Shown: positions 1 to 8,898, numbered from the stretch's first letter. The stretch is 64,000 nucleotides of DNA from Mucilaginibacter sp. 14171R-50 (GCF_010093045.1 NZ_CP048115.1:434001-498000), one strand, 5' to 3'. Program-made: numbers and translations. Notes: generated by a model from the letters alone, not told the origin.

Positions 1-204
1 TCAGCTCAATCTGTTTATGTGTAAAAGCAATAACTTTTAAGTACTTCAAAGCAGTTTATTTTTTGACCCAACAAAAGTAGCACACCAATTAAGATGCAAT
101 GTCAAGGATATGTCAAACAGGCGCATTTAGAATGATTATAAATTAAGCGGTCTTTTAAAAATAAAGCCACCAATATTATAATATTATTGTTTTAGAAGGC
201 AGAT
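1..204. other. AT-rich intergenic lead-in
   Basis: No gene is visible in the first 204 bases. The only structure is a perfect 14-bp AT palindrome (AATATTATAATATT, 172-185) about 20 bases before the DoxX-family start codon. It could be an operator or just AT-rich chance sequence. No TAnnTTTG promoter motif was found here. Confidence 0.5.
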
Positions 205-591
205 ATGAGCAAAAAAATAAAAAATCTTAAAAAAATCAGCCTCGTAATTTTGATAGCCGGCTATTTGGCAGCCGGTGCCAATCATTTTTATAACCCACAA
301 TCATATTATAGAATAATCCCCGCTTATATCCCTTACCCCATTATCGCCAATGTGTTGGCAGGTGTTTTTGAGATCGCATTTGCGCTTATGCTGATATCAC
401 CCAAAACCCGTAAAATTGCTTCGTGGGGTATCATACTCATGCTGGGGGCCTTTTTGCCGGTACATATCAGCATGATCATAAATGCACCTGTTAATCTGGG
501 CAGCCTTACGGTTACCCCGGCAATAGCCTGGGTAAGGTTGCTTTTACAACCGGTGCTGATGTTCTGGGCCTGGTGGCATTCTAAGTCGTAA
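205..591 (+). CDS. DoxX-like small integral membrane protein
   Basis: A 128-residue protein with about four hydrophobic segments (roughly residues 10-28, 45-64, 70-90 and 105-125), a short Lys-rich cytosolic N-terminus and a Trp-rich end. Size, four-helix topology and the early Asn-His-Phe stretch fit the DoxX/MauE superfamily, whose members in Bacteroidota are mostly uncharacterised inner-membrane proteins linked to redox stress. No partner gene is adjacent; the next gene is unrelated. The ATG at 205 is the only sensible start. Family assignment rests on topology and general resemblance, so the biochemical role is unknown. Confidence 0.7.
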   Translation: MSKKIKNLKKISLVILIAGYLAAGANHFYNPQSYYRIIPAYIPYPIIANVLAGVFEIAFALMLISPKTRKIASWGIILMLGAFLPVHISMIINAPVNLGSLTVTPAIAWVRLLLQPVLMFWAWWHSKS

Positions 592-688
592 GTATTTAGC
601 CTTAAGTGTATAGTTAATTAAATCCGACTTGAAACTTACGACTTTCGGCTTTATACAAACATTCCGCCTGAAAACGGGTTACAGAAAA

Positions 689-2215
689 ATGGATCTGCAA
701 AGTATAGAATTACGTAACCTTGAAGTACAAGATTACCAGGAGTTAAAAAAGTCGATGAAATCGGCTTACCTGGATATGGACGAAGACCATTGGGACGCCG
801 CCTCTATCAGAAAGCTCATCAAGCTTTTCCCCGAAGGACAAATTTGTGTTACCGTAAATGGCGAGGTGGTTGGCTGCGCGCTTTCTATCATTGTTGATTA
901 CGGCAAGTTTGGCGACACCCACACCTATAAACAGATAACCGGTAACGGCACCTTTAAAACCCACGATGACAAAGGCGACGTACTGTACGGCATAGAAATT
1001 TTTGTACATCCCAAATATCGCGGCCTGCGCCTGGCCCGCCGCTTATACGAAGCCCGTAAAGCCCTGTGCGAAAAGCTGAACCTAAAAAGCATTATTGCCG
1101 GGGGCCGCATCCCTAACTATCAAAAATTTCAGAACGACCTTACGCCAAAACAATATATAGATAAGGTAAAGTATAAAGAGATATTCGACCCTACACTGTC
1201 GTTCCAGTTATCAAACGATTTCCACGTGCGTAAAATACTGCGCAATTACCTGCCCGAGGATAACCGTTCAAAAGGCTTTGCAACCCTGATAGAATGGAAC
1301 AACGTTTACTACGAAGAAATAAGCTCGGTTATCAATCAAAAAACCGTGGTGCGTATTGGTTTGGTACAATGGCAAATGCGCCCGTATAATAACATCAGCG
1401 AACTAATGAAACATGCCGAGTATTTTGTAGATGCCGTGAGCGACTACCAGTCGGATTTTGTATTGTTCCCTGAGTTGTTCAACACGCCGCTAATGGCCGA
1501 GTACAACCATATGGATGCCGCCAAAGCCATGCGCGAACTGGCAAAGTATACCCAACCCATTACCGAGGCTTTTACAAAACTGGCCGTTTCATACAACGTG
1601 AACATTATAGCCGGCAGCATGCCTAAAATTGAGGATGATTCGCTTTATAATGTATCATACCTTTTCAGGCGTAATGGCAGCATGGAGGAGAGCGTAAAAA
1701 TACATCCTACTCCTTCCGAGATCAATTCATGGGGGATGCGCGGAGGTAACGACCTGAAAGTTTTTGATACTGATGCCGGGCGGATAGGTATACTGATATG
1801 TTATGATGTTGAGTTTCCGGAATTAGGGCGCGTATTAGCCGGGCAGGATATGCAGATATTATTTGTGCCGTTCTTAACCGATACACAGAACGGCTATAAC
1901 CGTGTTAAGTTTTGCGCGCAGGCGCGCGCTGTAGAAAACGAGTGCTATGTAGCTATCGCCGGTTGTGTAGGTAACCTGCCCAATGTTAACAATATGGATA
2001 TTTCTTATGCGCAGTCGGCTGTGTTCACCCCTTCCGATTTTGGGTTCCCGACCAACGGCATCCAGTCGGAGGCCACACCAAACAGCGAAATGATCGTGAT
2101 AGCGGATGTAGATCTATCTACCCTGGGCGAATTACATGAATATGGCAGCGTGCAAAATTTAAAGGACCGAAGGACGGATCTTTACGGTATAACTTTTAAC
2201 GGGAAGAAAATATAA
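689..2215 (+). CDS. GNAT acetyltransferase / carbon-nitrogen hydrolase fusion
   Basis: A 508-residue two-domain protein counted from the ATG at 689. An ATG at 629 would add 20 residues that lack acetyltransferase character. Residues about 5-190 are a GNAT fold with the acetyl-CoA loop region HPKYRGLRLARRLYEA. Residues about 225-505 are a nitrilase-superfamily amidohydrolase with the catalytic triad visible as Glu262 (in LFPELFN), Lys337 (in VKIHPTPSE) and Cys371 (in LICYDVEFPE). Nitrilase-family enzymes hydrolyse amide C-N bonds. Fusions of this kind recur in Bacteroidota, but the substrate is not known. The gene stands alone, 35 bp before an RDD protein. Function is general; the architecture is clear. 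Confidence 0.85.
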   Translation: MDLQSIELRNLEVQDYQELKKSMKSAYLDMDEDHWDAASIRKLIKLFPEGQICVTVNGEVVGCALSIIVDYGKFGDTHTYKQITGNGTFKTHDDKGDVLYGIEIFVHPKYRGLRLARRLYEARKALCEKLNLKSIIAGGRIPNYQKFQNDLTPKQYIDKVKYKEIFDPTLSFQLSNDFHVRKILRNYLPEDNRSKGFATLIEWNNVYYEEISSVINQKTVVRIGLVQWQMRPYNNISELMKHAEYFVDAVSDYQSDFVLFPELFNTPLMAEYNHMDAAKAMRELAKYTQPITEAFTKLAVSYNVNIIAGSMPKIEDDSLYNVSYLFRRNGSMEESVKIHPTPSEINSWGMRGGNDLKVFDTDAGRIGILICYDVEFPELGRVLAGQDMQILFVPFLTDTQNGYNRVKFCAQARAVENECYVAIAGCVGNLPNVNNMDISYAQSAVFTPSDFGFPTNGIQSEATPNSEMIVIADVDLSTLGELHEYGSVQNLKDRRTDLYGITFNGKKI

Positions 2216-2250
2216 TAGCATTTCATACATTGCATGTATAATTGTTATTA

Positions 2251-2700
2251 ATGAAATTTTATACCATTACGCCTAAGCCATACATTAAATTACGAATCAT
2301 AGCCACGCTAATTGATTACAGCGTCTATTTTATTTTTTACACCATATATATTAGTGCGTTTGATGAAAACCCTGAACCAGGGAACGCTACTGTAACCGGC
2401 ATGATGATGCTTCCGCTTATAATTATTTGGTTTCTGTACTTTGTTGTATTAGAGTCAGTGCATGCAACGCCGGGACATGATATCGTTAAATTAAAAGTTG
2501 TAACTGACGGTGCTGCTAAACCATCTTTATCAACAGCTTTTAAAAGACGTCTGTTAGATCCAATAGATATTTTCATATATGGAATTCCTGCTCTAATTTG
2601 CATTTCAAAAACGCCTAAACATCAAAGATTAGGCGACCTTTGGGCAGGTACAGTTGTTGTAAAGACAACAGACATTACCGAAAAAGAAGTAACCTTTTAA
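2251..2700 (+). CDS. RDD family membrane protein
   Basis: A 149-residue integral membrane protein. The start is taken at the ATG at 2251 rather than the TTG nine bases upstream. The N-terminal helix carries RIIATLIDY, the Arg-x7-Asp pattern of RDD proteins. A second hydrophobic segment lies near residues 50-72 and a third near 105-122, followed by the conserved QRLGDLWAGT region. RDD proteins are inner-membrane proteins of mostly unknown role; some are proposed ion antiporters. It lies 3 bp before the following alpha/beta hydrolase, so the two are probably one transcript. No catalytic motif is seen. Confidence 0.8.
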   Translation: MKFYTITPKPYIKLRIIATLIDYSVYFIFYTIYISAFDENPEPGNATVTGMMMLPLIIIWFLYFVVLESVHATPGHDIVKLKVVTDGAAKPSLSTAFKRRLLDPIDIFIYGIPALICISKTPKHQRLGDLWAGTVVVKTTDITEKEVTF

Positions 2701-2703
2701 ATC

Positions 2704-3543
2704 ATGATCGTTAAGCAACACTACACTATTCCCGGTGCCAAAGGCCGTGGGATGACCGCCGATATAACGTACGATACCTTACAGCCTTATGCGCCGCTGG
2801 TAATTTTTGCCCATGGCATAAGGGGGTTTAAAGATTGGGGCGCGCATAACCTGGTTGCAAAATATTTCGCCGAAAATGGCTTTCGCTTTTTAAAATTCAA
2901 CTTTTCGCATAATGGTACTACGGCCGATAACCCTACCGAGTTTGCCGACCTGATAGCTTTTGGAGACAACACGTTCAGTATCGAACTGGAAGACCTTAAA
3001 TCGGTTATCGATTTTGCCTGTGGGGGCTCGGCTATCGCCCGTGTAAACAGCGTTTACCTGATAGGGCACAGCATGGGCGGCGGCATCAGCATCATTAAAA
3101 CGGCCGAAGATGCCCGTATCAAGAAACTGGTTACCATGGCCGCTATATCCAGCTTTTATAACCTTTGGCCAAAAGAAGCAGAAAGGCAATGGCGCCTTCA
3201 AGGCGTAATGTATATGAAAAACGCGCGTACGGGGCAAAATATGCCTTATAAATCGTCGTTGCTACATGACCTGGATGCTAACCCCAAAAGGCTTGATATA
3301 CAAGCTAAAGCCGCCCAGGTTGCGCAACCCTGGCTTATTATACATGGGGATGCCGATACCAGCGTGCCTTTGAGCCACGCCCAACAGTTACACGCTGCGC
3401 AGCCCAATGCTGAGTTTGTGATCATCCCTGGTGCCGACCATACTTTTGGGGCTGTGCACCCGTATACTGAACCGCAATTGCCGGTAAGCCTGTTGGCTTG
3501 TTGCGATATAGCTGTAGCCTTTTTAAAAAAACAGGGCGTTTAA
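2704..3543 (+). CDS. Alpha/beta hydrolase family protein
   Basis: A 279-residue cytosolic alpha/beta hydrolase with no signal peptide. The nucleophile elbow is GHSMGGG with Ser123. Asp216 in HGDADTSVP and His246 in GADHTFG complete a canonical triad. The oxyanion region FAHGIRG sits near residue 37. The fold and triad are seen directly; the substrate (ester, thioester or peptide) cannot be told. It follows the RDD gene by 3 bp and is likely co-transcribed with it. The family resembles dienelactone-hydrolase or acylaminoacyl-peptidase-like serine hydrolases. Confidence 0.85.
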   Translation: MIVKQHYTIPGAKGRGMTADITYDTLQPYAPLVIFAHGIRGFKDWGAHNLVAKYFAENGFRFLKFNFSHNGTTADNPTEFADLIAFGDNTFSIELEDLKSVIDFACGGSAIARVNSVYLIGHSMGGGISIIKTAEDARIKKLVTMAAISSFYNLWPKEAERQWRLQGVMYMKNARTGQNMPYKSSLLHDLDANPKRLDIQAKAAQVAQPWLIIHGDADTSVPLSHAQQLHAAQPNAEFVIIPGADHTFGAVHPYTEPQLPVSLLACCDIAVAFLKKQGV

Positions 3544-3592
3544 AGCAGTTTTAATATTTCATTACCATAACTATCAGCATTTATAATATCTT

Positions 3593-4591
3593 ATGAAATT
3601 AGCCGGAGCAACAAAAAAAGGAAGAAAATTTCAAAACCCCATCCCTACTGATAGTGGTGGGTTCGGCAATCTAATACCTATAATGCGTGAATACGCAAAT
3701 AACACGGCCGAGAATACCCCTAAAATTCCGTTAGGCCCGTTCAATACAGATGTATCAGTATATCAAACGCTCCCTGAAAAGGGCCTGCGCATAACATGGG
3801 CTGGCCATTCCAGCTTATTGATAGAAATTGACGGTATCCGTATTTTAACCGACCCTGTTTGGAGCCAGCGGGTTTCATTTACACAGGCATTTGGGCCAAG
3901 GCGCTTCTTTCAGCCGCCAATTGCGCTTCAAGACCTGCCCCCGTTAGATGCGGTGATCATTTCGCACGATCATTATGACCATCTTGACAAAGCAACTATA
4001 AGTTTCTTTGCAGGCAAACCAATTCCTTTTATTACCCCTATAGGGGTTTGTAACTATCTGGAAAGCTGGGGTATACTAAAAAACTATATTAATGAAGTAG
4101 ACTGGGGTGATAGTGTGATGATAGGCAATTGCAATATCACGGCCACACCGGCCAGGCATTTTTCGGGGCGCGGCATTTTCAATCGTAACGAGACCTTATG
4201 GGCCTCATTCGTGATAAAGGGCCCGGGGCATAATATATTTTTTGGTGCCGATTCAGGTTGGTTCCCCGGGTTTGCAGGTATTGGTGACGCTTTTGGTCCG
4301 TTTGATTTAACCATGCTTGAAATTGGTGCCTACGGTAAGTACTGGCCGGATATACACATGGGGCCTGACAATGCCACCAACGCGCACCTTGCCCTTAAAG
4401 GCAAGCTAATGATGCCATTGCACTGGGGCACCTTTAATCTTGCACCACACGCCTGGTACGAGCCAGCCGAAAGGTTATTAAACCTGGCCGGCGAAAAAGG
4501 CATTGCGCTGTTTATGCCCGAGCCTGGAAAGCCTACCGAACCAGATGGCCCATATAATTCTGAATGGTGGAAGCGTTTTATGAGCAAATAG
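3593..4591 (+). CDS. Metallo-beta-lactamase-fold hydrolase (UlaG/NAPE-PLD-like)
   Basis: A 332-residue MBL-fold enzyme. The metal-binding motif HDHYDH is intact (His125, His127, Asp129, His130). A later Asp in FGADSGWFP and a C-terminal His in PLHWGTF provide the remaining ligands. The TWAGHSSLLIEIDG start of the fold and the FGPRRFFQPP loop are typical of the group that includes N-acyl-phosphatidylethanolamine phospholipase D and UlaG-like lactonases. No signal peptide is visible, so it should be cytosolic. It is 13 bp upstream of a secreted esterase and may be co-transcribed. Metal hydrolase is certain from the motif; the substrate is not. Confidence 0.85.
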   Translation: MKLAGATKKGRKFQNPIPTDSGGFGNLIPIMREYANNTAENTPKIPLGPFNTDVSVYQTLPEKGLRITWAGHSSLLIEIDGIRILTDPVWSQRVSFTQAFGPRRFFQPPIALQDLPPLDAVIISHDHYDHLDKATISFFAGKPIPFITPIGVCNYLESWGILKNYINEVDWGDSVMIGNCNITATPARHFSGRGIFNRNETLWASFVIKGPGHNIFFGADSGWFPGFAGIGDAFGPFDLTMLEIGAYGKYWPDIHMGPDNATNAHLALKGKLMMPLHWGTFNLAPHAWYEPAERLLNLAGEKGIALFMPEPGKPTEPDGPYNSEWWKRFMSK

Positions 4592-4604
4592 CTTAAATTG
4601 CATT

Positions 4605-5480
4605 ATGAAAACGCTGTCATCATTTTGCACAAGCTTGGTTATGTTGATGTTATGCACCCTTGCAGTGCATGCACAAACGGTTATTCCCTTATGGCCAAAG
4701 GGGGCGCCCGGTTTTGAAAACCGCCGCAACGAACCTGAACAGGCTAAAGATTACTGGGTAAAGAATATTCATAACCCATCGTTAACGGTATATGCCCCGC
4801 CCGCCGATAAGGCAAACGGGGCCGCGGTGATCATTTGCCCCGGAGGCGGCCACAGGTTGTTAGTTTATAACTCCGAGGGCGTGGCGCCGGCAAAATTTTA
4901 CAATGACCTCGGAGTAACCGTTTTTATACTTAAGTATCGTTTAGGGCGCGATAGCCTATCGCCTTACAAGGTTGATATACACCCCAAACAGGATGCTTAC
5001 CGCGCCATGCGTTTGGTGCGCAGCCGGGCGGCCGAGTTTAACATCGATACCAACCGGATAGGTATGATGGGCTTTTCGGCAGGCGGCGAAGTGGTTGATA
5101 TGGTTGCCTTTAGCGGCTGGAAAGGCGACCCCGCAGCTGCCGACCCGATAGACCGCGTAAGCGCCAAACCAAACTTTATAGTGCAGGTTTACCCCGGCCC
5201 GGGTTACGTGCCCGAGCGCATCCCCTCAGATTCGCCAATAGCTTTTCTGGTAGCTGCAAATGATGATGCCTGCTGCTCGCTGCCTATCATCCAGCTTTTA
5301 CAACGCTATCGCGAAGCGCGTGTACCGGTGGAGATGCACATGTATGCCAAAGGCGACCACGCTTTTAACATGGGCATGACACGCAGGTTAAGATCCATTA
5401 ACAACTGGCCGCAGCGCCTGGCCGACTGGCTAACCGATAGTAACATATTGCAGCCCTTTCACAAGAAAGTTTTGCATTGA
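4605..5480 (+). CDS. Secreted alpha/beta hydrolase (acetyl-esterase-like)
   Basis: A 291-residue protein with a clear signal peptide (hydrophobic residues about 6-20, then VHAQ before the cut). The mature part is an esterase of the BD-FAE/acetylxylan-esterase-like alpha/beta hydrolase group. The oxyanion region is IICPGGGH, the nucleophile elbow is GFSAGGE with Ser158, and the His of GDHAFNMG is His252. Such enzymes often remove acetyl groups from plant polysaccharides or sugars, which would suit a periplasmic location, but no glycoside hydrolase or SusCD pair is nearby. The substrate is therefore open. Start at 4605 gives a good signal peptide. Confidence 0.85.
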   Translation: MKTLSSFCTSLVMLMLCTLAVHAQTVIPLWPKGAPGFENRRNEPEQAKDYWVKNIHNPSLTVYAPPADKANGAAVIICPGGGHRLLVYNSEGVAPAKFYNDLGVTVFILKYRLGRDSLSPYKVDIHPKQDAYRAMRLVRSRAAEFNIDTNRIGMMGFSAGGEVVDMVAFSGWKGDPAAADPIDRVSAKPNFIVQVYPGPGYVPERIPSDSPIAFLVAANDDACCSLPIIQLLQRYREARVPVEMHMYAKGDHAFNMGMTRRLRSINNWPQRLADWLTDSNILQPFHKKVLH

Positions 5481-5507
5481 GAGCGGTTAAGTGCGCAATT
5501 TAAATTC

Positions 5508-5605
5508 CCTCTCTGGGGAGGGGTGCGATGGCTCAGCGTAGAAGCAGGGAGGGGTTAGTGTAATGCATTTCATATCATTCCTCCCTGCACCATCCCGGCG
5601 GGAGG
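5508..5605. repeat. Solo copy of the CCCTCC...GGGAGG palindromic repeat
   Basis: A GC-rich element made of pyrimidine-rich and purine-rich blocks: TTCCCTCTCTGGGGAGGGG, then a central GCAGGGAGGGGTTAGTG, then CCTCCCTGC and finally GGCGGGAGGAA. The ends are complementary (TTCCCTC / GGGAGGAA) and the middle forms its own hairpin. It is a diverged relative of the 153-bp unit found in tandem near 35.1-35.95 kb. It sits between the esterase and trxA genes. Confidence 0.75.
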
Positions 5606-5675
5606 AAATAGCACCGGCCAACAACTTTAATTTAATTCCATCATAAAACGTATTCCCTTATTTAGCGTTATTATC

Positions 5676-5685
5676 AAAAGGAGAT
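5676..5685 (+). promoter_or_regulatory. Strong Shine-Dalgarno site of trxA
   Basis: AAAAGGAGAT lies six bases before the trxA ATG at 5692. Perfect SD sites are uncommon in Bacteroidota, and most genes in this window lack one, so this marks trxA as a likely highly translated gene and fixes its start. Confidence 0.75.
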
Positions 5686-5691
5686 AAACCA

Positions 5692-5994
5692 ATGGCAAAC
5701 TTTAAAGAAATTATAGCATCAGAAAAACCTGTGCTGGTAGATTTTTCGGCGGAGTGGTGCGGGCCTTGTAAAATGATGCCGCCAATTTTAAAACAGGTAA
5801 AAGATGCCCTGGGCGATAAGGTCACCATCATTAAAATCGATATCGATAAAAACCCGGCGGCAGCCAATGCTTACCGCGTGCAAAGCGTGCCCACGTTAAT
5901 GATTTTCCAAAACGGCGAAAGTAAATGGCGACAAAGTGGCGTTATACAAGCCGGCCAGCTGCAGCAGGTTATTAAGCAATACATTAAGCCTTGA
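5692..5994 (+). CDS. trxA: Thioredoxin
   Basis: A 100-residue single-domain thioredoxin with the redox motif Trp22-Cys-Gly-Pro-Cys26 and the cis-proline loop VPTLM near residue 65. There is no signal peptide, so it is a cytosolic protein-disulfide reductase, presumably a substrate of thioredoxin reductase encoded elsewhere. Length is close to the usual 105 residues. It is preceded by a strong ribosome-binding site and stands alone, convergent with the pyruvate oxidase gene. In Bacteroidota several trxA paralogs are common, so this need not be the housekeeping one. Confidence 0.93.
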   Translation: MANFKEIIASEKPVLVDFSAEWCGPCKMMPPILKQVKDALGDKVTIIKIDIDKNPAAANAYRVQSVPTLMIFQNGESKWRQSGVIQAGQLQQVIKQYIKP

Positions 5995-6013
5995 ACATGC
6001 CCTTAGCGTATGT

Positions 6014-7750
6014 TTATATGATATCTTTAAGATGTTTATAATTGGCCTTAATGGTATCAACAACCTCGTCCATCCGTCCGTTTAGCATCAGCTTGGTCAT
6101 GGATACGGCCATCCCTTTTACCTGACTCAGTTCTACTTTTGGCGGCATGGCCAGGGCGTTAGGGTCTGTCATGATATTTATAAGTGCCGGGCCTTTATAT
6201 ATCAATCCTTCAATTAAAGCCTGCCGGGCTTCATCAGGATCGGTAACGGTTATCCCCTTAATCCCCATCGCTTTTGCAACCATGGCAAAATCGGGGTTGT
6301 GCATATCGGTCTGCCAGTCGGGCAGACCGGCCACTTCCATTTCAAGCTTCACCATCCCTAACGACCGGTTGTTAAACACAATTATTTTTACGGGTAGCTT
6401 GTACTGCGCTATGGTAGCCAGATCGCCCAGCAGCATAGATATCCCTCCATCGCCGCACAAAGCTACTACCTGCTTGCCCGGCATTGCTAAAGCGGCACCT
6501 ATTGCCTGCGGCATGGCGTTAGCCATTGAGCCGTGATTGAACGACCCTATCATTTTACGTTTGCCGGTTGCATTGATATAACGCGCCCCCCATACGCACG
6601 ACATGCCGGTATCCACCGTGAATATAGCATCAGCAGCAGCCAGTTCATCAATAAGGGTGGCAATATATTCCGGATGGATATTTTCCTTCTTTCCCTTATC
6701 GTCTACGTAGGTCTTCATGTTCTTCTGCACGTCGGCATAAAAATCCAGCTGTGCTTTCAAAAAGCTGTCATCCTCGTGCCGGTCAACCAGGGGCAGCAAA
6801 GCTGTCAGGGTATTCTTAACAGAGCCGCTTAAACCCACATCAACCTTAGCCCGGCGGCCAATTCGCTCAGGTTTTATATCTATCTGCACTATTTTGCAGT
6901 CGGTAGGCATAAAAGGCGTGTAAGGGAAATCGGTACCTAACAATATTAGCAGATCTGATTGATGCATACTGTGATATGCCGAAGGCAGGCCCAGTAAGCC
7001 GGTCATCCCTACCTCGTTGGGGTTATCGTACTGGATATCCATTTTTGAGCGGAAAGAATAGGCCACCGGCGCATTCAGCTTTTGCGATAAGGCCAAAACT
7101 TCATCGTGCGCATCGGCGGCCCCTATACCACAAAAAATGGTAATTTTTTTATGTTGATTGATCAATGCTGCAAGCCTGGCAAGGTCATCATCATTTGGCC
7201 GGGTTACCGCAATTGGGTTAAAGTTTTGGGTAGATGTTGCTATTTCTTCGGCATCCATAGCGGTCAGGTCGCCGGGCACACCAATTACCGCCACGCCTTT
7301 GCGGTGCAGCGCGGCCTGTATGCCCGCCTGCAGCATCCGCGGAAATTGTTTTGGCGTAGTAGCAACCTGGTTATAAAGGCTGCAATCGTCAAATAATTTT
7401 ATGGTGTTTGTTTCCTGGAAATATTCGGTACCATACTCAAAACTGGCAACGGTTGATGCTATGGCTATAACCGGCGCGCCTGAGCGGTGTGCATCGTACA
7501 GGCCGTTGATCAGGTGAACGTGGCCCGGGCCGCTGCTGCCGGCACAACAAGCCAGGGTGCCGGTTAATTGCGCCTCGGCACCGGCTGCATAGGCGCCTGC
7601 TTCTTCGTGCCGTACATGCACCCATTGAATGCTGCCCTCGCGCCTTACGGCGTCGTTAACCTCGTTTAAGCTATCGCCTGTTACAGCATATATCCTTTTA
7701 ATGCCCGCGTTCACCAGCATCTCAACCATCTGGTCTGCTACGTTTGCCAT
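6014..7750 (-). CDS. poxB: Thiamine-diphosphate-dependent pyruvate oxidase/dehydrogenase (PoxB-like)
   Basis: A 578-residue ThDP enzyme, close to the 572 residues of E. coli PoxB. It has the N-terminal pyrimidine-binding domain with Glu in VRHEEAGAYAAGAEA, a central FAD/Rossmann-like domain (about residues 190-330) and the C-terminal PP-binding domain with the GDGG...NN motif (CGDGG, then VFNNRS). PoxB converts pyruvate to acetate and CO2, passing electrons to quinone at the membrane. The Lys-rich C-terminal tail resembles the lipid-binding helix of PoxB. Acetolactate synthase is the main alternative but is less likely from the C-terminus. Single gene, convergent with trxA. Confidence 0.88.
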   Translation of the reverse strand: MANVADQMVEMLVNAGIKRIYAVTGDSLNEVNDAVRREGSIQWVHVRHEEAGAYAAGAEAQLTGTLACCAGSSGPGHVHLINGLYDAHRSGAPVIAIASTVASFEYGTEYFQETNTIKLFDDCSLYNQVATTPKQFPRMLQAGIQAALHRKGVAVIGVPGDLTAMDAEEIATSTQNFNPIAVTRPNDDDLARLAALINQHKKITIFCGIGAADAHDEVLALSQKLNAPVAYSFRSKMDIQYDNPNEVGMTGLLGLPSAYHSMHQSDLLILLGTDFPYTPFMPTDCKIVQIDIKPERIGRRAKVDVGLSGSVKNTLTALLPLVDRHEDDSFLKAQLDFYADVQKNMKTYVDDKGKKENIHPEYIATLIDELAAADAIFTVDTGMSCVWGARYINATGKRKMIGSFNHGSMANAMPQAIGAALAMPGKQVVALCGDGGISMLLGDLATIAQYKLPVKIIVFNNRSLGMVKLEMEVAGLPDWQTDMHNPDFAMVAKAMGIKGITVTDPDEARQALIEGLIYKGPALINIMTDPNALAMPPKVELSQVKGMAVSMTKLMLNGRMDEVVDTIKANYKHLKDII

Positions 7751-7834
7751 AGTAAGTTAATTATTATACTTATCTTAACCGTATAAGCCAGCGCGGGTTT
7801 TATAATTTCACAATTAATATAAAATTGATCACCT

Positions 7835-8155
7835 ATGGGACGAGTTGTAATTGTAGCATATCAACCTAAACCAGGAAAAGCAGAAGATCTGAAGCAACTG
7901 GCGCGTACACACGTGCCGCGTTTGAGGCAGGAAGGTTTGGTGACCGATCGGGAACCGGTATTGTTAGAAACCGGCAACGGCACCGTTATAGAAATATTTG
8001 AATGGCTGTCCGCAGATGCTATACGGCTGGCGCATCAAAACAAGGTAGTGCACCAAATGTGGGCCGAGTTTGATGCTGTATGCACCTATGTACCGCTAAA
8101 TACTTTAAGCGAAACGGCAAATATGTTTGCAGAATTTGCGCCGATAGACCAATAA
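7835..8155 (+). CDS. Small ABM-like dimeric alpha/beta-barrel protein
   Basis: A 106-residue protein opening with VVIVAYQPKPGKAEDLKQLARTH, a beta strand and helix typical of the antibiotic-biosynthesis-monooxygenase-like dimeric alpha/beta barrel, followed by IEIFEWLSADAIRLAHQN. Family members include small monooxygenases, haem-degrading enzymes and many proteins of unknown role. No catalytic residue can be picked out. The gene is divergent from poxB (84 bp apart) and ends at a bidirectional terminator shared with rplQ. Treat as a conserved protein of unknown function. Confidence 0.6.
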   Translation: MGRVVIVAYQPKPGKAEDLKQLARTHVPRLRQEGLVTDREPVLLETGNGTVIEIFEWLSADAIRLAHQNKVVHQMWAEFDAVCTYVPLNTLSETANMFAEFAPIDQ

Positions 8156-8159
8156 AAAA

Positions 8160-8190
8160 GCCCTCCGAAATCCGGGGGGCTTTATATACT
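8160..8190. terminator. Bidirectional rho-independent terminator
   Basis: A run of A residues, the hairpin AGCCCTCCG-AAAT-CCGGGGGGCT and a T-rich tail lie between the converging 3' ends of the ABM-like gene and rplQ. It can end transcripts from both sides, including the long ribosomal operon. Confidence 0.85.
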
Positions 8191-8207
8191 TTGAGGTGAA
8201 TGGTTGA

Positions 8208-8825
8208 TTATTCGCCTTTTTCAGCATTTTCTTCCTTGTCATCAGCTGCAGGAGCTTCAGTTGAAGGAGTTTCTTCTGCAGCAGGTGCAGTCTCTTCTAC
8301 AGCAGGCGCAGCTTCAGCAACCGGTGCAGTTTCAACTGTTTCTTCGGCGGCTACCGGAGCAGCAGCTTTTTCGGCAGCAGGAGCAGCAGCTTTAGCCTTA
8401 GAAGCACCACCACGACGACGTGTTGATTTCTTCTCGGTTTTAGCTTCAGCATCTTTACCGTAAACAGTGTTGTAATCAACAAGCTCGATGATGGCCATTT
8501 CAGCGTTATCGCCTAAACGGTTCTCTAACTTAACTATACGTGTGTAACCACCCGGGCGGTTAGCAATTTTCTCGGCAACTTCACGGAACAGGATGTTCAC
8601 GGTGTCTTTGTCTTGCAAATAGCTAAACACTGTACGGCGAGAGTGTGTAGTATCGTTTTTTGATTTTGTTAAAAGTGGCTCAACATATCCGCGTAAAGCT
8701 TTTGCTTTTGCTAATGTTGTTGTAATGCGCTTGTGTTGGATAAGCGAAGAGGCCATGTTAGCCAGCATTGCTTTGCGGTGGCTGTCTGTGCGGCCTAAGT
8801 GATTAACTTTTTTTCCGTGTCTCAT
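8208..8825 (-). CDS. rplQ: 50S ribosomal protein L17 with long Ala/Glu-rich tail
   Basis: The first ~125 residues are canonical L17 ([21 protein letters not shown], then [15 protein letters not shown]). About 75 further residues form a low-complexity Ala/Pro/Glu-rich tail ending in acidic residues. The total is 205 residues against about 127 in E. coli. Bacteroidota L17 proteins often carry such tails; the tail is predicted disordered and its role is unknown. This is the last gene of the alpha operon, 190 bp after rpoA, and is followed by a terminator. Confidence 0.97.
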   Translation of the reverse strand: MRHGKKVNHLGRTDSHRKAMLANMASSLIQHKRITTTLAKAKALRGYVEPLLTKSKNDTTHSRRTVFSYLQDKDTVNILFREVAEKIANRPGGYTRIVKLENRLGDNAEMAIIELVDYNTVYGKDAEAKTEKKSTRRRGGASKAKAAAPAAEKAAAPVAAEETVETAPVAEAAPAVEETAPAAEETPSTEAPAADDKEENAEKGE

Positions 8826-8898
8826 TTGTTTTTGTGTTGTGGCACGTGCATACCGTTGGGCGGCGATGTTTCGTCAAGCCCGCGGAATTACGCGATGT

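Noticed and set aside
7106-7625. Frames opposite or out of frame with poxB
   Set aside because: They overlap a complete, motif-supported ThDP enzyme gene and have no domain of their own.
8200-8463. Open frames opposite the rplQ tail (Ser/Ala/Val-rich and Gln-rich)
   Set aside because: They are complements of the low-complexity Ala/Glu tail of L17; repeated GCA/GAA codons remove stop codons on the other strand.
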